64,000 nucleotides of DNA from Winogradskyella sp. (GTDB lineage Bacteria; Bacteroidota; Bacteroidia; Flavobacteriales; Flavobacteriaceae). Within the stretch, counting starts at the first letter, position 1. Each line of letters opens with the position of its first letter. Below the pieces are notes generated by a model. The model had not been told where the DNA came from. It did not search any database and saw only the letters and a list, made by a program, of their open reading frames with translations. This document shows, piece after piece, positions 43,932 through 52,750 of this stretch. The position numbers and the translations under genes were made by a program. Location: NCBI GenBank assembly GCA_004211785.1, contig SHBX01000007.1:25325-89324 (forward strand). The letters run 5' to 3'.

Positions 43932-44744
43932 CTAAATGTTAACATATTGCTCCCTAAAGTGTTGTGCCGTAACTCCAGTATGTTTTTTGAAAAACCTAGA
44001 AAAATAAGCAGGGTCATAAAATCCAACTTCAAAACAGATTTCTCGCATGCTCTTATCTGTGTAAACAATTAGTTTTTTACTTTCTAATAAAAGTTTTTCT
44101 TTAATTATCTCACTTGGATTTTTAAGTCCACTTTTTTGAAATAGTCGTAATAAGTTTTTTGGTTCTATACCTAGTTGTAGTGCATAATCAGAAACATTGT
44201 GAAATATGTTGAATTGCTTGTTTAAAAGTTCTCCAAAACAATTAATATAATTAGGGTCAGAAACAAATTTTTCTTTAAGAGCATTTTGCAATAGCCTACA
44301 AATGACAGCATTCAGTTTTTTAATATCCAGCAAAAGACCACTAGACAATAAGTTTTGTACTTCAGAAAAAGTATTTGTGATAAATGACATTTGCTCATTT
44401 TCAAAGAATAGCAAAGTATATTTTTTGAAATCTCTTCTACAGCTTTTATTTATAAAACCACATGCAAACACTAAAGAATTTGAAAAAACTTCTGCATTAA
44501 ACTCAATAATTTTTATTTGAGAAATATCATTTTTTTGAAAACTAAACACATTTCCTTTATCTAATAAAATGATAGTATTAGATGGAATAACCATCTCATG
44601 ACTATTTATACTACATTTTAAACTACACTTAGCATTCCATATTAAAATTGCAGAAGACACTTCTTGTGTATCAAAGACTCCTTCTTTGTAATCTATATAG
44701 TGTATGTAAGGATAACTGTATAAAGATTCTATTTCAGGTTGCAT
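43932..44744 (-). CDS. AraC-family regulator next to P460 copy B
   Basis: 270 residues, paralogue of 9306-10100: the C-terminal region reads DYALQLGIEPKNLLRLFQKSG then PAYFSRFFKKHTGVTAQHFR. The N-terminal part is a cupin-like sensor. Located immediately upstream of the P460 unit, as in block A. A second AraC gene (44843-45688) lies 98 bases upstream on the same strand. Confidence 0.85.
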   Translation of the reverse strand: MQPEIESLYSYPYIHYIDYKEGVFDTQEVSSAILIWNAKCSLKCSINSHEMVIPSNTIILLDKGNVFSFQKNDISQIKIIEFNAEVFSNSLVFACGFINKSCRRDFKKYTLLFFENEQMSFITNTFSEVQNLLSSGLLLDIKKLNAVICRLLQNALKEKFVSDPNYINCFGELLNKQFNIFHNVSDYALQLGIEPKNLLRLFQKSGLKNPSEIIKEKLLLESKKLIVYTDKSMREICFEVGFYDPAYFSRFFKKHTGVTAQHFREQYVNI

Positions 44745-44842
44745 GCATCTTACTTTTTAGATACACAAAACTAAAAGCAGATATAGCTTCAGGCGATAAA
44801 CATATTACCTTAATAGATGTCTATTTTTCTATAATTAGAAAA

Positions 44843-45688
44843 TTAATAGATGTTTAAAGTATTCTTTTTGAAATGAGTTGGAGAAAAGCCTGCTTGATTT
44901 TTGAAAAATTTAGAAAAGTGAGATGCCTCTTTAAACCCTAAATCAAAAGCAATCTCTTTAGAAGACTTTTCAGAAAGCAATAATAATTTTTTAGATTCAA
45001 GTATAATACGGTCATTAATAACTTGAAGTGGCGTTTTATAACTAAACTTAGTAAAAAGATTGGAAATAGTTTTTGGTGACTTATTTAATAATTTAGCATA
45101 ATCAGAGACCTTATGTTTCTCTCTAAAATTTGCTTCAACCAATAAATTAAATTGTCTTATAATATCAATTTTTGATTGTTCCATTGTTGGGTCAATGATT
45201 GTTTTCTTTAAAAGGCGGACTGATTTTATTAATAATCTTTTGAGTAATACTCTTAACATTTCTCCTTGAATATGATCCTCTGTTTCAAATTCTTCTTCAA
45301 AAAACATAAAATGCAATTCAAAACTCTTTCTTTCCTTCTCTGTTAAATCAACAATAGTAGGCGCCGAAGAACCTAAAAACAAAAAGCCATTACAAGATAC
45401 TTCGTAGTCATGATCTCTAATACAATAAAACTCACGGTCAAAAATGATTGAACTCGCACCTTCTAAAAAAGGCTCTATTTGAATCATATTAAGCGGTGTG
45501 CAAAATAGAACCTGATTCTTCTTCAAGCTTACGGAGTAACCATCTATACCAATATCAATAGGGTTATCTTTTGCCCAAACTATTTTATAATAATCTCCAA
45601 CTCCTAGTCTTTTTTGAAACGACGCGCAATTAAAATCTGTAAGTACTAGATTTCCCTGTTCAGGATGTTTGGAGTATTTAAAATTCAT
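44843..45688 (-). CDS. AraC-family regulator, msr-cassette type, copy B
   Basis: 281 residues, paralogue of 23275-24111 with long shared stretches (FYCIRDHDYEVSCNGF, EASHFSKFFK). In block A this type is beside msrB; here it is beside the P460-type AraC gene and about 5 kb from the second msrB. The two regulator types are therefore adjacent in block B, which supports a joint origin of the modules. Confidence 0.85.
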   Translation of the reverse strand: MNFKYSKHPEQGNLVLTDFNCASFQKRLGVGDYYKIVWAKDNPIDIGIDGYSVSLKKNQVLFCTPLNMIQIEPFLEGASSIIFDREFYCIRDHDYEVSCNGFLFLGSSAPTIVDLTEKERKSFELHFMFFEEEFETEDHIQGEMLRVLLKRLLIKSVRLLKKTIIDPTMEQSKIDIIRQFNLLVEANFREKHKVSDYAKLLNKSPKTISNLFTKFSYKTPLQVINDRIILESKKLLLLSEKSSKEIAFDLGFKEASHFSKFFKNQAGFSPTHFKKNTLNIY

Positions 45689-45787
45689 TATATATAAATT
45701 TTTAAGTATTCTTAAAAAACACTTTGTCTATATACAATTATAACAATAAAATTGAGAATGAGAATTAATTCTAATTAAATCAATATC

Positions 45788-45820
45788 TAAATAGTTCGAT
45801 TTTTGTCCCTCTGACTTCGC
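45788..45820 (+). repeat. Partial copy of the dispersed repeat
   Basis: TAAATAGTTCGATTTTTGTC then CCTCTGACTTCGC, clearly related to the repeats at 34207 and 38696 but shorter and more diverged. Confidence 0.65.
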
Positions 45821-45827
45821 TTTAAAA

Positions 45828-45864
45828 TCACTATAGAAAAGATTTGTAGTGAATTTTTATTTTG
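45828..45864 (+). repeat. Dispersed hairpin element, copy 1
   Basis: TCACTATAGAAAAGATTTGT followed by AGTGAATTTTTATTTT. TCACTA pairs with TAGTGA, with a T-rich tail. A second copy is at 50416-50453. Confidence 0.65.
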
Positions 45865-45926
45865 CAAGAAATCCGCCAAGTCACTTGAACGGATTTTTTA
45901 CGTGTTTTTAAAATTCAAACAGTACT

Positions 45927-46571
45927 TTAATTTTTTAGGATTGTTTTGATAATTTCCTTTCCATCATGAGTAATTATTTTCAAAAAATACATACCGCTTT
46001 CAAAATTTGAAATGTTTATCTCATTCTTAGTAATCTCAACATTATTCTTTAACATTCCGCTAACTGTAATAATGTCTATATTAGAAATATTTACAGCCGT
46101 TTTTATCTTAATTATTCCGTTAGATGGGTTAGGAAAAATCATAAACTTGTCTATTACATAATCATTAATTCCTAATGCAGTTTCATTAGTAGCCGCAATT
46201 GGATAAAAAAGACCATTAGGATCTGTCGTAGGACATGATGAAGAAATGAAAAGATGCACTTCTAATTGTGTAACAGTTGCAGTGAAAGTTAATGGCGTAT
46301 TTCCGCTAGCAATAACAGAATTATCATTTACATCTCTTAAGGTTAAGAATAGAGTCGTATTTGGATTAGATAAGGTATATGTATCGTTAATATTTAGTCC
46401 GCTAAGAGTCGTATACTCGTTGTTGAACATCGCTATGAAATTTGTTGTATTTCCAGAATTATCGACGGGTTGTGGAGTAGCAAAAGCCAAAAATGCAGCA
46501 TCGCATTGAGCCTGAACGCTAAATGCAGATAATAGCAAAATGAATGCAAAGCAAATTGTAATTTTTTTCAT
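45927..46571 (-). CDS. T9SS type A sorting-domain protein
   Basis: 214 residues. A signal peptide ends near VQAQC. The C-terminal 75 residues (IDKFMIFPNPSNGIIKIK... NISNFESGMYFLKI... GKEIIKTILKN) are a type A sorting domain of the type IX secretion system, so the protein is secreted or surface-attached. The N-terminal domain (about 20-135) is a short beta-sandwich with few Cys; partner unknown. Confidence 0.88.
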   Translation of the reverse strand: MKKITICFAFILLLSAFSVQAQCDAAFLAFATPQPVDNSGNTTNFIAMFNNEYTTLSGLNINDTYTLSNPNTTLFLTLRDVNDNSVIASGNTPLTFTATVTQLEVHLFISSSCPTTDPNGLFYPIAATNETALGINDYVIDKFMIFPNPSNGIIKIKTAVNISNIDIITVSGMLKNNVEITKNEINISNFESGMYFLKIITHDGKEIIKTILKN

Positions 46572-46616
46572 AATTTTTTATGTTTTGGGTTATAAATAAA
46601 TATTGTTTGTTGAGTT

Positions 46617-46649
46617 TAAAAGTGCTAATGGATGCCATTAACACTTTTT
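46617..46649 (-). terminator. Hairpin downstream of the serine hydrolase gene
   Basis: AAAAGTGCTAATGG pairs with CCATTAACACTTTT with one mismatch. Only a weak T-tract on the minus strand. Confidence 0.45.
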
Positions 46650-46694
46650 GTATTTTAAAGACTTGTAGTGTTCTAAAATTGAGTTAAAACAAAC

Positions 46695-47900
46695 CTAGTT
46701 TGTCCCATCATTGCTTTGATTAATATAATCTTGAAGAGTTTTCCATGTGTAAACCAATTGATTATAACCATCTCCATCTGGATCAAATTTGTTGGTAAGT
46801 ATTATGTAACCAAAATCTGTAGCTGGGTCAAATGTCATAAACGTCATGATTCCTGGATCTCCTCCAGTATGACCAATATGAGTTTTACCAATTTTCTGCC
46901 AGAATATACCTGATGTTTTTTCTTTAGTGACTGACGTAAGCGTTATCATTTTCTGAAAAGAATCGCTTTTAAGAATTTTACTATTACCTCCATTATAGCC
47001 TTTAATTATCTCAGAAAAATACACTGCCATATCACTTACACTAGTAATCAAACCTCCATCTGCATAAGATATTAATGAATAATGTGGTATTTTTTTATTA
47101 TTACTTAGGTATAGTGATACGAATTGTGACATGTCAATATCATTGTGATTCCATCCTGAATTTTTCATTTTTAATGGGTTCAAAATGATTTCTTTAGTAT
47201 AATCCATATAAGTCTTACCACTTACTTGTTCTATAATATATCCAGCAATAGCTGCTCCCATATTGCTGTAGTTATATTCTGCTCCTGGTTTTTTTTTACT
47301 AAAATTTTTCTTAGAGTACCATTCCCCCAATGGATGAATCATATTTTCTATAAATTCAATTACTGGCATTGACCTGTTTTGGTTGTATACTGGTATATAA
47401 TCTTTTAAATCTTCAGGAATCTCATTATTTGCCAATATGATTTTCTGAGAAAACAAATAGGTATGTTCATATTCATCTGGATCAATAATTGATGATGTAT
47501 GAGTGGCCAAATGTCTTATTGTAATTGGCACCTTAGGATGGTATGGGTTATAAATATTTGACGGCATAAACTCATTAATTGGAGTGTCAAGACTTAGCTT
47601 TCCTTCTTCAACTAATTTCATCAAAGCTATTCCTGTAAATGTTTTAGATATAGATCCAATGTTCAATAATGAATTTATCTTAAATGGTATTTTAGCTTCA
47701 GTGTCTGAATATCCAAATCCTTTTTGGTATAGAACTCCATCTTTATTAACTACAGCTACAGCATAGCCAGGTAAAAACCCTATATCCTGTATTTTTTGAA
47801 GTTTTGCAGTTAACTCGTCAGAATTAATGTCTACTTGTGTATGACTTATGCAAACACATAATGCCAATACAATAATTGTAAATAAATGTCTTAATTTCAT
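46695..47900 (-). CDS. Serine hydrolase, beta-lactamase class C fold
   Basis: 401 residues with a signal peptide (about 1-19). The active-site motifs of the penicillin-binding/class C fold are present in order: SISK (Ser83, Lys86), YSN in EYNYSNMG, and HTGG. Family members are esterases, DD-peptidases or lactamases; beta-lactamase activity is not implied. It has no obvious partner in the region. Confidence 0.88.
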   Translation of the reverse strand: MKLRHLFTIIVLALCVCISHTQVDINSDELTAKLQKIQDIGFLPGYAVAVVNKDGVLYQKGFGYSDTEAKIPFKINSLLNIGSISKTFTGIALMKLVEEGKLSLDTPINEFMPSNIYNPYHPKVPITIRHLATHTSSIIDPDEYEHTYLFSQKIILANNEIPEDLKDYIPVYNQNRSMPVIEFIENMIHPLGEWYSKKNFSKKKPGAEYNYSNMGAAIAGYIIEQVSGKTYMDYTKEIILNPLKMKNSGWNHNDIDMSQFVSLYLSNNKKIPHYSLISYADGGLITSVSDMAVYFSEIIKGYNGGNSKILKSDSFQKMITLTSVTKEKTSGIFWQKIGKTHIGHTGGDPGIMTFMTFDPATDFGYIILTNKFDPDGDGYNQLVYTWKTLQDYINQSNDGTN

Positions 47901-47993
47901 GATAATAGTATTTTAGGTCAAGGAGTTTTCCTCAACTAATTAATAAATATGTTTAATGTGATTTCTCGCTATATAAGCGAAATTTGAATAAAA

Positions 47994-49259
47994 CTAATCC
48001 TTTATATTTACTTTGCAGTTCTTACAACTTATAGATATAATTCCATTAGTTTTTCCATTACCTTTTTGGAATGCAACTTCACCTTCACTAGATACGTCTT
48101 TTGCTGTTGAAGGGATAGTCTTCTCTGTATATTCAAGAACTGGAAAACGAATGAGGTAATTATCTAATTCTTGAACACCTAAATTAATAGTACTTACTCG
48201 GTTATTAATATCAAGTTTGGTAACTTCTTTAGAAATAGTATCAATAGATATATCTCCGTTTTTTGCGTTTAATGATAGTTCATTTTTCAACCTCTTAATT
48301 TGATAATTACTAAAATGAGATGATTTTACATCAATTGTTCCAACTTGGTCTATCTTAAATTCGTCGTTAGAGGTTTGCAAAATATTGAGCACACCAACAG
48401 TCTTAATTACATAAGTTGACAATGATGCTTTTTTAGTACGATTAAATAATGATTCTTTTAGAATGAACTCTTCAGTATTTATATCCAAAAGGTTAACATT
48501 ATCACCATTTATTGTTGTGTTATAGGCAATAATATTAGCATTATCAATAGTTTTAAAATCAACTTTACAGGAATTAAAACGCCCATATAGCTCACCCACA
48601 TCACTTAGCATTATAGTACTTTTATCTGCATTTATATTTAACTCTCCTTTAAAATCTTCTATAGCTACATCTATATATTTAGAAGCTACAGATAGTGTTA
48701 CATTGTCAGGAACTATAATTGTGGTCGAAATTTCTATACCTCTTACATTGTAACTACTACCGTCATCTAATACAATAAGGTTTTGTGTTCCCTTAAAAAA
48801 TCCATTTTTAAAAGACAAACGTTCAATATTGAGGTTATTATCTATTTGATATTGATTTGCATCCTTATGAATATTTATCTTTAAACCTTCAAGTAATGCT
48901 TTAGCCTCTTCACTATATTTCTCGTGCGGAATCACTTTAACAGTAATAATTTGCTTTACGAAAGTATTCTTAGAGGTTTTAATATCTAACTTATTAGCCA
49001 CAAAAGCAGCAATACCATTATTATCTCTAGGTTCTAAGGCATAACCGTTTACCGTATTTACCTTTAATTTTCCTTCTGATTGAAATGGAAGATTACCAGG
49101 ACCTTCAATAAATATTTTTGAATCAGATGTTACACTTAGCTCTTTTTCATATTGCTTTGTAATAGCTTGTGAAAATGTACTATTATAGCAAAACATTATA
49201 AGCATGAAACTATAAAAATAGTGGCTCAGTTTTACTTTGTTTGTTATACTTTGTTTCAT
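47994..49259 (-). CDS. Exported adhesin-like beta-helix protein (GIN/DUF2807-like)
   Basis: 421 residues. The N-terminus holds a signal-like segment ending in TFSQ. From about 60 the chain is a run of short strands with GELNINADKSTIMLSD, NANIIAYNTTINGDNVNLLD and similar, like the head domain of Bacteroidota auto-transporter adhesins. C-terminal CKNC. Start overlaps the anti-sigma gene by 50 bases; a later Met (MLIMFCYN) would avoid most of this. Third gene of the ECF sigma operon, so probably the output. Confidence 0.65.
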   Translation of the reverse strand: MKQSITNKVKLSHYFYSFMLIMFCYNSTFSQAITKQYEKELSVTSDSKIFIEGPGNLPFQSEGKLKVNTVNGYALEPRDNNGIAAFVANKLDIKTSKNTFVKQIITVKVIPHEKYSEEAKALLEGLKINIHKDANQYQIDNNLNIERLSFKNGFFKGTQNLIVLDDGSSYNVRGIEISTTIIVPDNVTLSVASKYIDVAIEDFKGELNINADKSTIMLSDVGELYGRFNSCKVDFKTIDNANIIAYNTTINGDNVNLLDINTEEFILKESLFNRTKKASLSTYVIKTVGVLNILQTSNDEFKIDQVGTIDVKSSHFSNYQIKRLKNELSLNAKNGDISIDTISKEVTKLDINNRVSTINLGVQELDNYLIRFPVLEYTEKTIPSTAKDVSSEGEVAFQKGNGKTNGIISISCKNCKVNIKD

Positions 49260-49755
49260 AATAATTAATTTCTTTTACTTGTTTTTGAATTTTATCTAAC
49301 AACATAATTTTAGTTTTGTAGTACTCAAGAATATGTTCTCCTATACGTTCTTGATATCCATTTTGCTCTATATGCTCTAAATATTCTAAATACTCTTGGT
49401 CTAGAGTTTTTAGTTGACTTAAAATAGTTTCAAAATCACTTTTTTGACCTACAGGTACTTCAAGTTTTTTAATTAAAGCTGTTTTTTCATTCAATTGTGC
49501 TTCAAACTTTGAACTGTTAATACCATTTTTTGATAAGTATTCTGCAGGACTTAGAGCTTTATTTGTTTCAAAATTAATAAGTACAACTGCAAATAAAGCA
49601 ACAGCTGCAGCTGCGGAAGCCCACCATAAGGGAATTACTTTGGTTTTTCTCTTTTTGGGTAATTCTTTTTCAATACGACTCCATATCTCAAGACTAAAAT
49701 CTTCTGTATCTATGGCTTCTTTTTGAGATTTTATATATTTTTCAAATTCATTCAT
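49210..49755 (-). CDS. Anti-sigma factor-like membrane protein
   Basis: 181 residues. Residues 1-40 are a charged cytoplasmic region (FSLEIWSRIEKELPKKRK), one membrane helix lies at about 43-61, and the rest is periplasmic and helical. It starts inside the sigma gene end (4-base overlap) and is followed by the adhesin-like gene. The order sigma, anti-sigma, output is the usual one. Confidence 0.75.
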   Translation of the reverse strand: MNEFEKYIKSQKEAIDTEDFSLEIWSRIEKELPKKRKTKVIPLWWASAAAAVALFAVVLINFETNKALSPAEYLSKNGINSSKFEAQLNEKTALIKKLEVPVGQKSDFETILSQLKTLDQEYLEYLEHIEQNGYQERIGEHILEYYKTKIMLLDKIQKQVKEINYYETKYNKQSKTEPLFL

Positions 49756-50285
49756 ACGTTATACTTTTCAAGATTCGATCTTAACAATTTTAATGCATAT
49801 TGATATTGGCTCTTTGAAGTAGATATCTTTATACCTAATAGTTCTGCTATCTCTCGGTGTTTATAATCTTCAAATAAAAATAAGGTTAGAATTTCTCTAC
49901 ATCCATTTGGCAAACTTTGAATTGCTTTTTTTAAAATTTCAGCAGAAAATTGACTATAAGACGATTCCGGAACATCATCTATAATTGGTAAATTTTCTAA
50001 CGCTTTATAGTAGACTCGAGATTTTGAAACCTTAATACTATCATTGACAACAATACGCTTAAGCCAACCAAAATATCTTTTAGGCTCTGATAACTTTTGA
50101 AGTTGATTAAAAGAAGTGACAAAGGCCTCTTGTACGACATCCTTAGAATCTTCAACATTATTAGTTATCCTATAACTTAAATTATACATAGGCTTAGCAG
50201 CTTTTTCATAGAGCAACTTCATGGCTAACTGATCTTTTTGTTTTGCCCGAAGCACTAAATCCTCTGTGCTATAATATAGTTGCAT
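49752..50285 (-). CDS. ECF RNA polymerase sigma factor
   Basis: 177 residues. Region 2 (about 15-85) has YRITNNVEDSKDVVQEAFVTSF, and region 4 (about 120-175) has LPNGCREILTLFLFEDYKHREIAELLG with the HTH. It should direct RNA polymerase to a stress or surface regulon and act on its own operon. Followed by the anti-sigma gene on a 4-base overlap. Confidence 0.9.
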   Translation of the reverse strand: MQLYYSTEDLVLRAKQKDQLAMKLLYEKAAKPMYNLSYRITNNVEDSKDVVQEAFVTSFNQLQKLSEPKRYFGWLKRIVVNDSIKVSKSRVYYKALENLPIIDDVPESSYSQFSAEILKKAIQSLPNGCREILTLFLFEDYKHREIAELLGIKISTSKSQYQYALKLLRSNLEKYNV

Positions 50286-50637
50286 CTACTCGTTGATTAT
50301 TAATTTTGATTCACTCTTAAGATATCGAAAGATGAAAAAGGACGTAAAAAAAATTTAAATAATTTATTAGAAAAGAAAAAAACTACATATTAACACCTCC
50401 ATTACACATAAAAACTCGCTATAGAAAAGATTTATAGTGAATTTTTATTTTATAATTTATCTTGTAAGGAAATCACTAATATATCGACTACTTTTATATC
50501 TAAAATAAAGCATATTTATTAACTAGAAAAGAAACCGAAAAACTTCAACTAAAATTAATCTTATTAATTTCAATAATGAGGTTGTTTCTGACCTAATTAA
50601 TAAAATATTAACTCACAGAAAGAAAGGAACCCAAAGT
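50286..50637. other. Divergent gap between ECF sigma and msrB copy B
   Basis: 352 bases without a gene. It holds the dispersed hairpin element at 50416-50453 and, near 50582-50599, a short inverted repeat AGGT-N10-ACCT that could be an operator for the msr cassette. The sequence is strongly A/T-rich throughout. Confidence 0.5.
50416..50453 (+). repeat. Dispersed hairpin element, copy 2
   Basis: TCGCTATAGAAAAGATTTAT followed by AGTGAATTTTTATTTTAT, matching the element at 45828-45864 over about 35 bases. Confidence 0.65.
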
Positions 50638-51090
50638 ATGCTAACTTGGAAAGATGTTATCAACTTTTCCGTAAACGGAAATTCAATGCCAGACAGACGC
50701 GTTGAAAAAACAGAAGCTGAGTGGAGAGCTCAATTAACTCCAGAACAATTCAGAATTACTAGACAAAAAGGTACAGAACGTGCTCATAGTGGTGCACTTT
50801 GTAGTATCTATGACGAAGGCAAATACAACTGTATATGTTGTGATACACCTTTGTTCGATTCTACAATTAAATTTAGTTCTGGCACAGGTTGGCCAAGCTT
50901 TACACAACCTATTAAAGAAAACGCTATTAAGTACGAAAAAGATTCGTCCTTTGGAATGGTACGTGTAGAGGTTATGTGTAATACTTGCGATGCGCATTTA
51001 GGACACATATTTCCTGATGGGCCAGAGCCAAGCGGATTGCGTTATTGTATCAATTCAGAATCTATGACTTTAGATAAGGAGACTGCCTAA
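50638..51090 (+). CDS. msrB: Peptide methionine-R-sulfoxide reductase MsrB, copy B
   Basis: 150 residues. Nucleophile Cys137 in GLRYCINS, zinc cysteines Cys65/Cys68 and Cys114/Cys117, GTGWPSF. Nearly collinear with 22636-23091. First gene of the plus-strand cassette; its stop overlaps the msrA start (TAATG). Confidence 0.95.
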   Translation: MLTWKDVINFSVNGNSMPDRRVEKTEAEWRAQLTPEQFRITRQKGTERAHSGALCSIYDEGKYNCICCDTPLFDSTIKFSSGTGWPSFTQPIKENAIKYEKDSSFGMVRVEVMCNTCDAHLGHIFPDGPEPSGLRYCINSESMTLDKETA

Positions 51091-51632
51091 TGACTACTAA
51101 TTTAAAAATTGCCACATTTGGTGGAGGATGTTTTTGGTGTACAGAAGCTGTATTTCAAGAAGTAAAAGGTGTAGAAAAAGTAGTTTCGGGTTATTCTGGT
51201 GGAAATCTACCAGGAAGACCAACTTATCGCGAAGTATGTTCTGGTTTATCAGGTCATGCCGAAGTCGTGCGAGTTACTTTTGATGCTAATGTGATTACTT
51301 ACGAGGATATTTTGGTCATTTTTATGACCACTCACGATCCAACAACTTTGAATAGACAAGGTGCAGATCGTGGTACGCAATATCGTTCGGTCATTTATTA
51401 TCATGATGAAACACAAAAGGAAATTGCTGAAGTCGTGATTAAAGAATTGACTCAGTATTATGAAAACCCAATAGTTACGGAGATTTCAGAAGCACAAATT
51501 TTTTATGAAGCTGAAAAGGAACACCAAGATTATTATAGAAATAATCAAGCTCAAGGGTATTGTAGTTTTGTAATTACTCCAAAGCTTATGAAGCTTCGAA
51601 AACTTCATGCAGATAAGCTTAAAAGCGCTTAA
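51090..51632 (+). CDS. msrA: Peptide methionine-S-sulfoxide reductase MsrA, copy B
   Basis: 180 residues. GGGCFWCTEAVF gives Cys14 as nucleophile, with Cys17 next; GYSGGNLPGRPTYREVCSG, GTQYRSV and EKEHQDYY follow. Same role as 22080-22628. It overlaps msrB by one base and ends 97 bases before the TlpA-like gene; the gap holds a hairpin, as in copy A. Confidence 0.95.
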   Translation: MTTNLKIATFGGGCFWCTEAVFQEVKGVEKVVSGYSGGNLPGRPTYREVCSGLSGHAEVVRVTFDANVITYEDILVIFMTTHDPTTLNRQGADRGTQYRSVIYYHDETQKEIAEVVIKELTQYYENPIVTEISEAQIFYEAEKEHQDYYRNNQAQGYCSFVITPKLMKLRKLHADKLKSA

Positions 51633-51662
51633 TCAAAATACAGGTATTAAAAATCTCACTTT

Positions 51663-51685
51663 GGCAATTCTGAAAATGAATTGCC
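51663..51685 (+). other. Hairpin between msrA and tlpA-like gene, copy B
   Basis: GGCAATTC (51663-51670) pairs exactly with GAATTGCC (51678-51685), loop TGAAAAT. No T-tract. It occupies the same place in the cassette as the terminator-like hairpin of copy A, but the sequence is unrelated. Confidence 0.55.
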
Positions 51686-51729
51686 TAGAGAGACTATTGC
51701 AAAATTTAAAAAAAAGAAAGACGTAAATA

Positions 51730-52215
51730 ATGTCAAATCAAATAGAAAAGCAAGTTTTTAAAGCACCAGAATTGAATGTAAACCAATGGATTGATACTGA
51801 TGGAAATAAAACAACTCCAATTAAATTATCCGACTACAAAGGGAAATTTAAGGTTGTATATTGTTTTCAGAATTGGTGTCCAGGTTGTCACAGCAAAGGA
51901 CTGCCAGATTTACAAAAAATGGTAACCGCTTTAGACGGAAATGAAAATATAGCATTTTTAGCCATTCAAACAGTTTTTGAAGGCCATGATGCTAACACGT
52001 ACCAAAAAATAGTAGAAACTCAAGAAAAGTATAAATTAAAAATTCCTTTTGGTCATGATGCTGGTGATGATGGTAAATCACGTTCAATCATTATGACCAA
52101 TTACCAAACTGGTGGAACACCTTGGTTTATTTTTATAGACAAGCATGACAATGTGGTTTTTAGTGATTTTCATTTAAATCCTGATGCTGCCATAGAATTT
52201 TTAAAATCATTGTAA
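51730..52215 (+). CDS. TlpA-like thioredoxin-fold protein, copy B
   Basis: 161 residues, no signal peptide. CPGC in QNWCPGCHSKG, then FGHDAGDDGKSRS and GGTPWFIF, matching 21473-21970 along its length. Likely a cytoplasmic thiol reductase or redoxin for the cassette. The Grx-GNAT gene starts 1 base after its stop. Confidence 0.82.
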   Translation: MSNQIEKQVFKAPELNVNQWIDTDGNKTTPIKLSDYKGKFKVVYCFQNWCPGCHSKGLPDLQKMVTALDGNENIAFLAIQTVFEGHDANTYQKIVETQEKYKLKIPFGHDAGDDGKSRSIIMTNYQTGGTPWFIFIDKHDNVVFSDFHLNPDAAIEFLKSL

Positions 52216-52216
52216 A

Positions 52217-52750
52217 ATGAAGGATATACCAACGATAAAATTGTATGGTACCAAAGGTTGTCACAAATCACACTATTATGAGATATTGTTAGATAAAATT
52301 GGTTTACCATATCATTTTTTGGATGTAGAACAAAATGAAGACCACGCTGAGGAGCTGCGTGGTCTTTATGAAAACAGAAAACTCAACTTCCCAACGATAA
52401 CAATAGGAAAAAAGAAGTTGAGAAATCCTTATAAAGAGGAACTACTCAAATGGATTAACAAACTAATACCACAAGTTTTGGATATAAAGCACGATAAAGA
52501 CCATAGCAGGTTTACATTAAATATTAACGGTGAATTAGCTAAAGTAGATTATACATTAAAGGATAATAAAATGTATCTTGTACATTCCGAAGTACCATAT
52601 AATCTAAGAGGACAAGGTATTGGCAAGATCCTCGTTGAAAAAACATTTGAAAAACTCACTGAAGAAGATTACAAGGCTGTAGCCGTATGCAGTTATATAA
52701 AAGCAGTCGCAAAACGAAGTGATACTTGGAATAAAATTATTCAGCATTAA
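52217..52750 (+). CDS. Monothiol glutaredoxin-GNAT fusion, copy B
   Basis: 177 residues, paralogue of 20943-21473. Glutaredoxin part with a lone Cys15 (GCHKS) and the segment LRGLYENRKLNFPTITIGKK; GNAT part with HSEVPYNLRGQGIGKILVEK. Fusion of a monothiol Grx to an acetyltransferase is uncommon and is kept in both cassettes. The next gene begins on its last base. Confidence 0.85.
   Translation: MKDIPTIKLYGTKGCHKSHYYEILLDKIGLPYHFLDVEQNEDHAEELRGLYENRKLNFPTITIGKKKLRNPYKEELLKWINKLIPQVLDIKHDKDHSRFTLNINGELAKVDYTLKDNKMYLVHSEVPYNLRGQGIGKILVEKTFEKLTEEDYKAVAVCSYIKAVAKRSDTWNKIIQH

Noticed and set aside
46695..47900. Beta-lactamase resistance gene
   Set aside because: The fold is class C-like, but the family is mostly esterases and peptidases; resistance is not supported.
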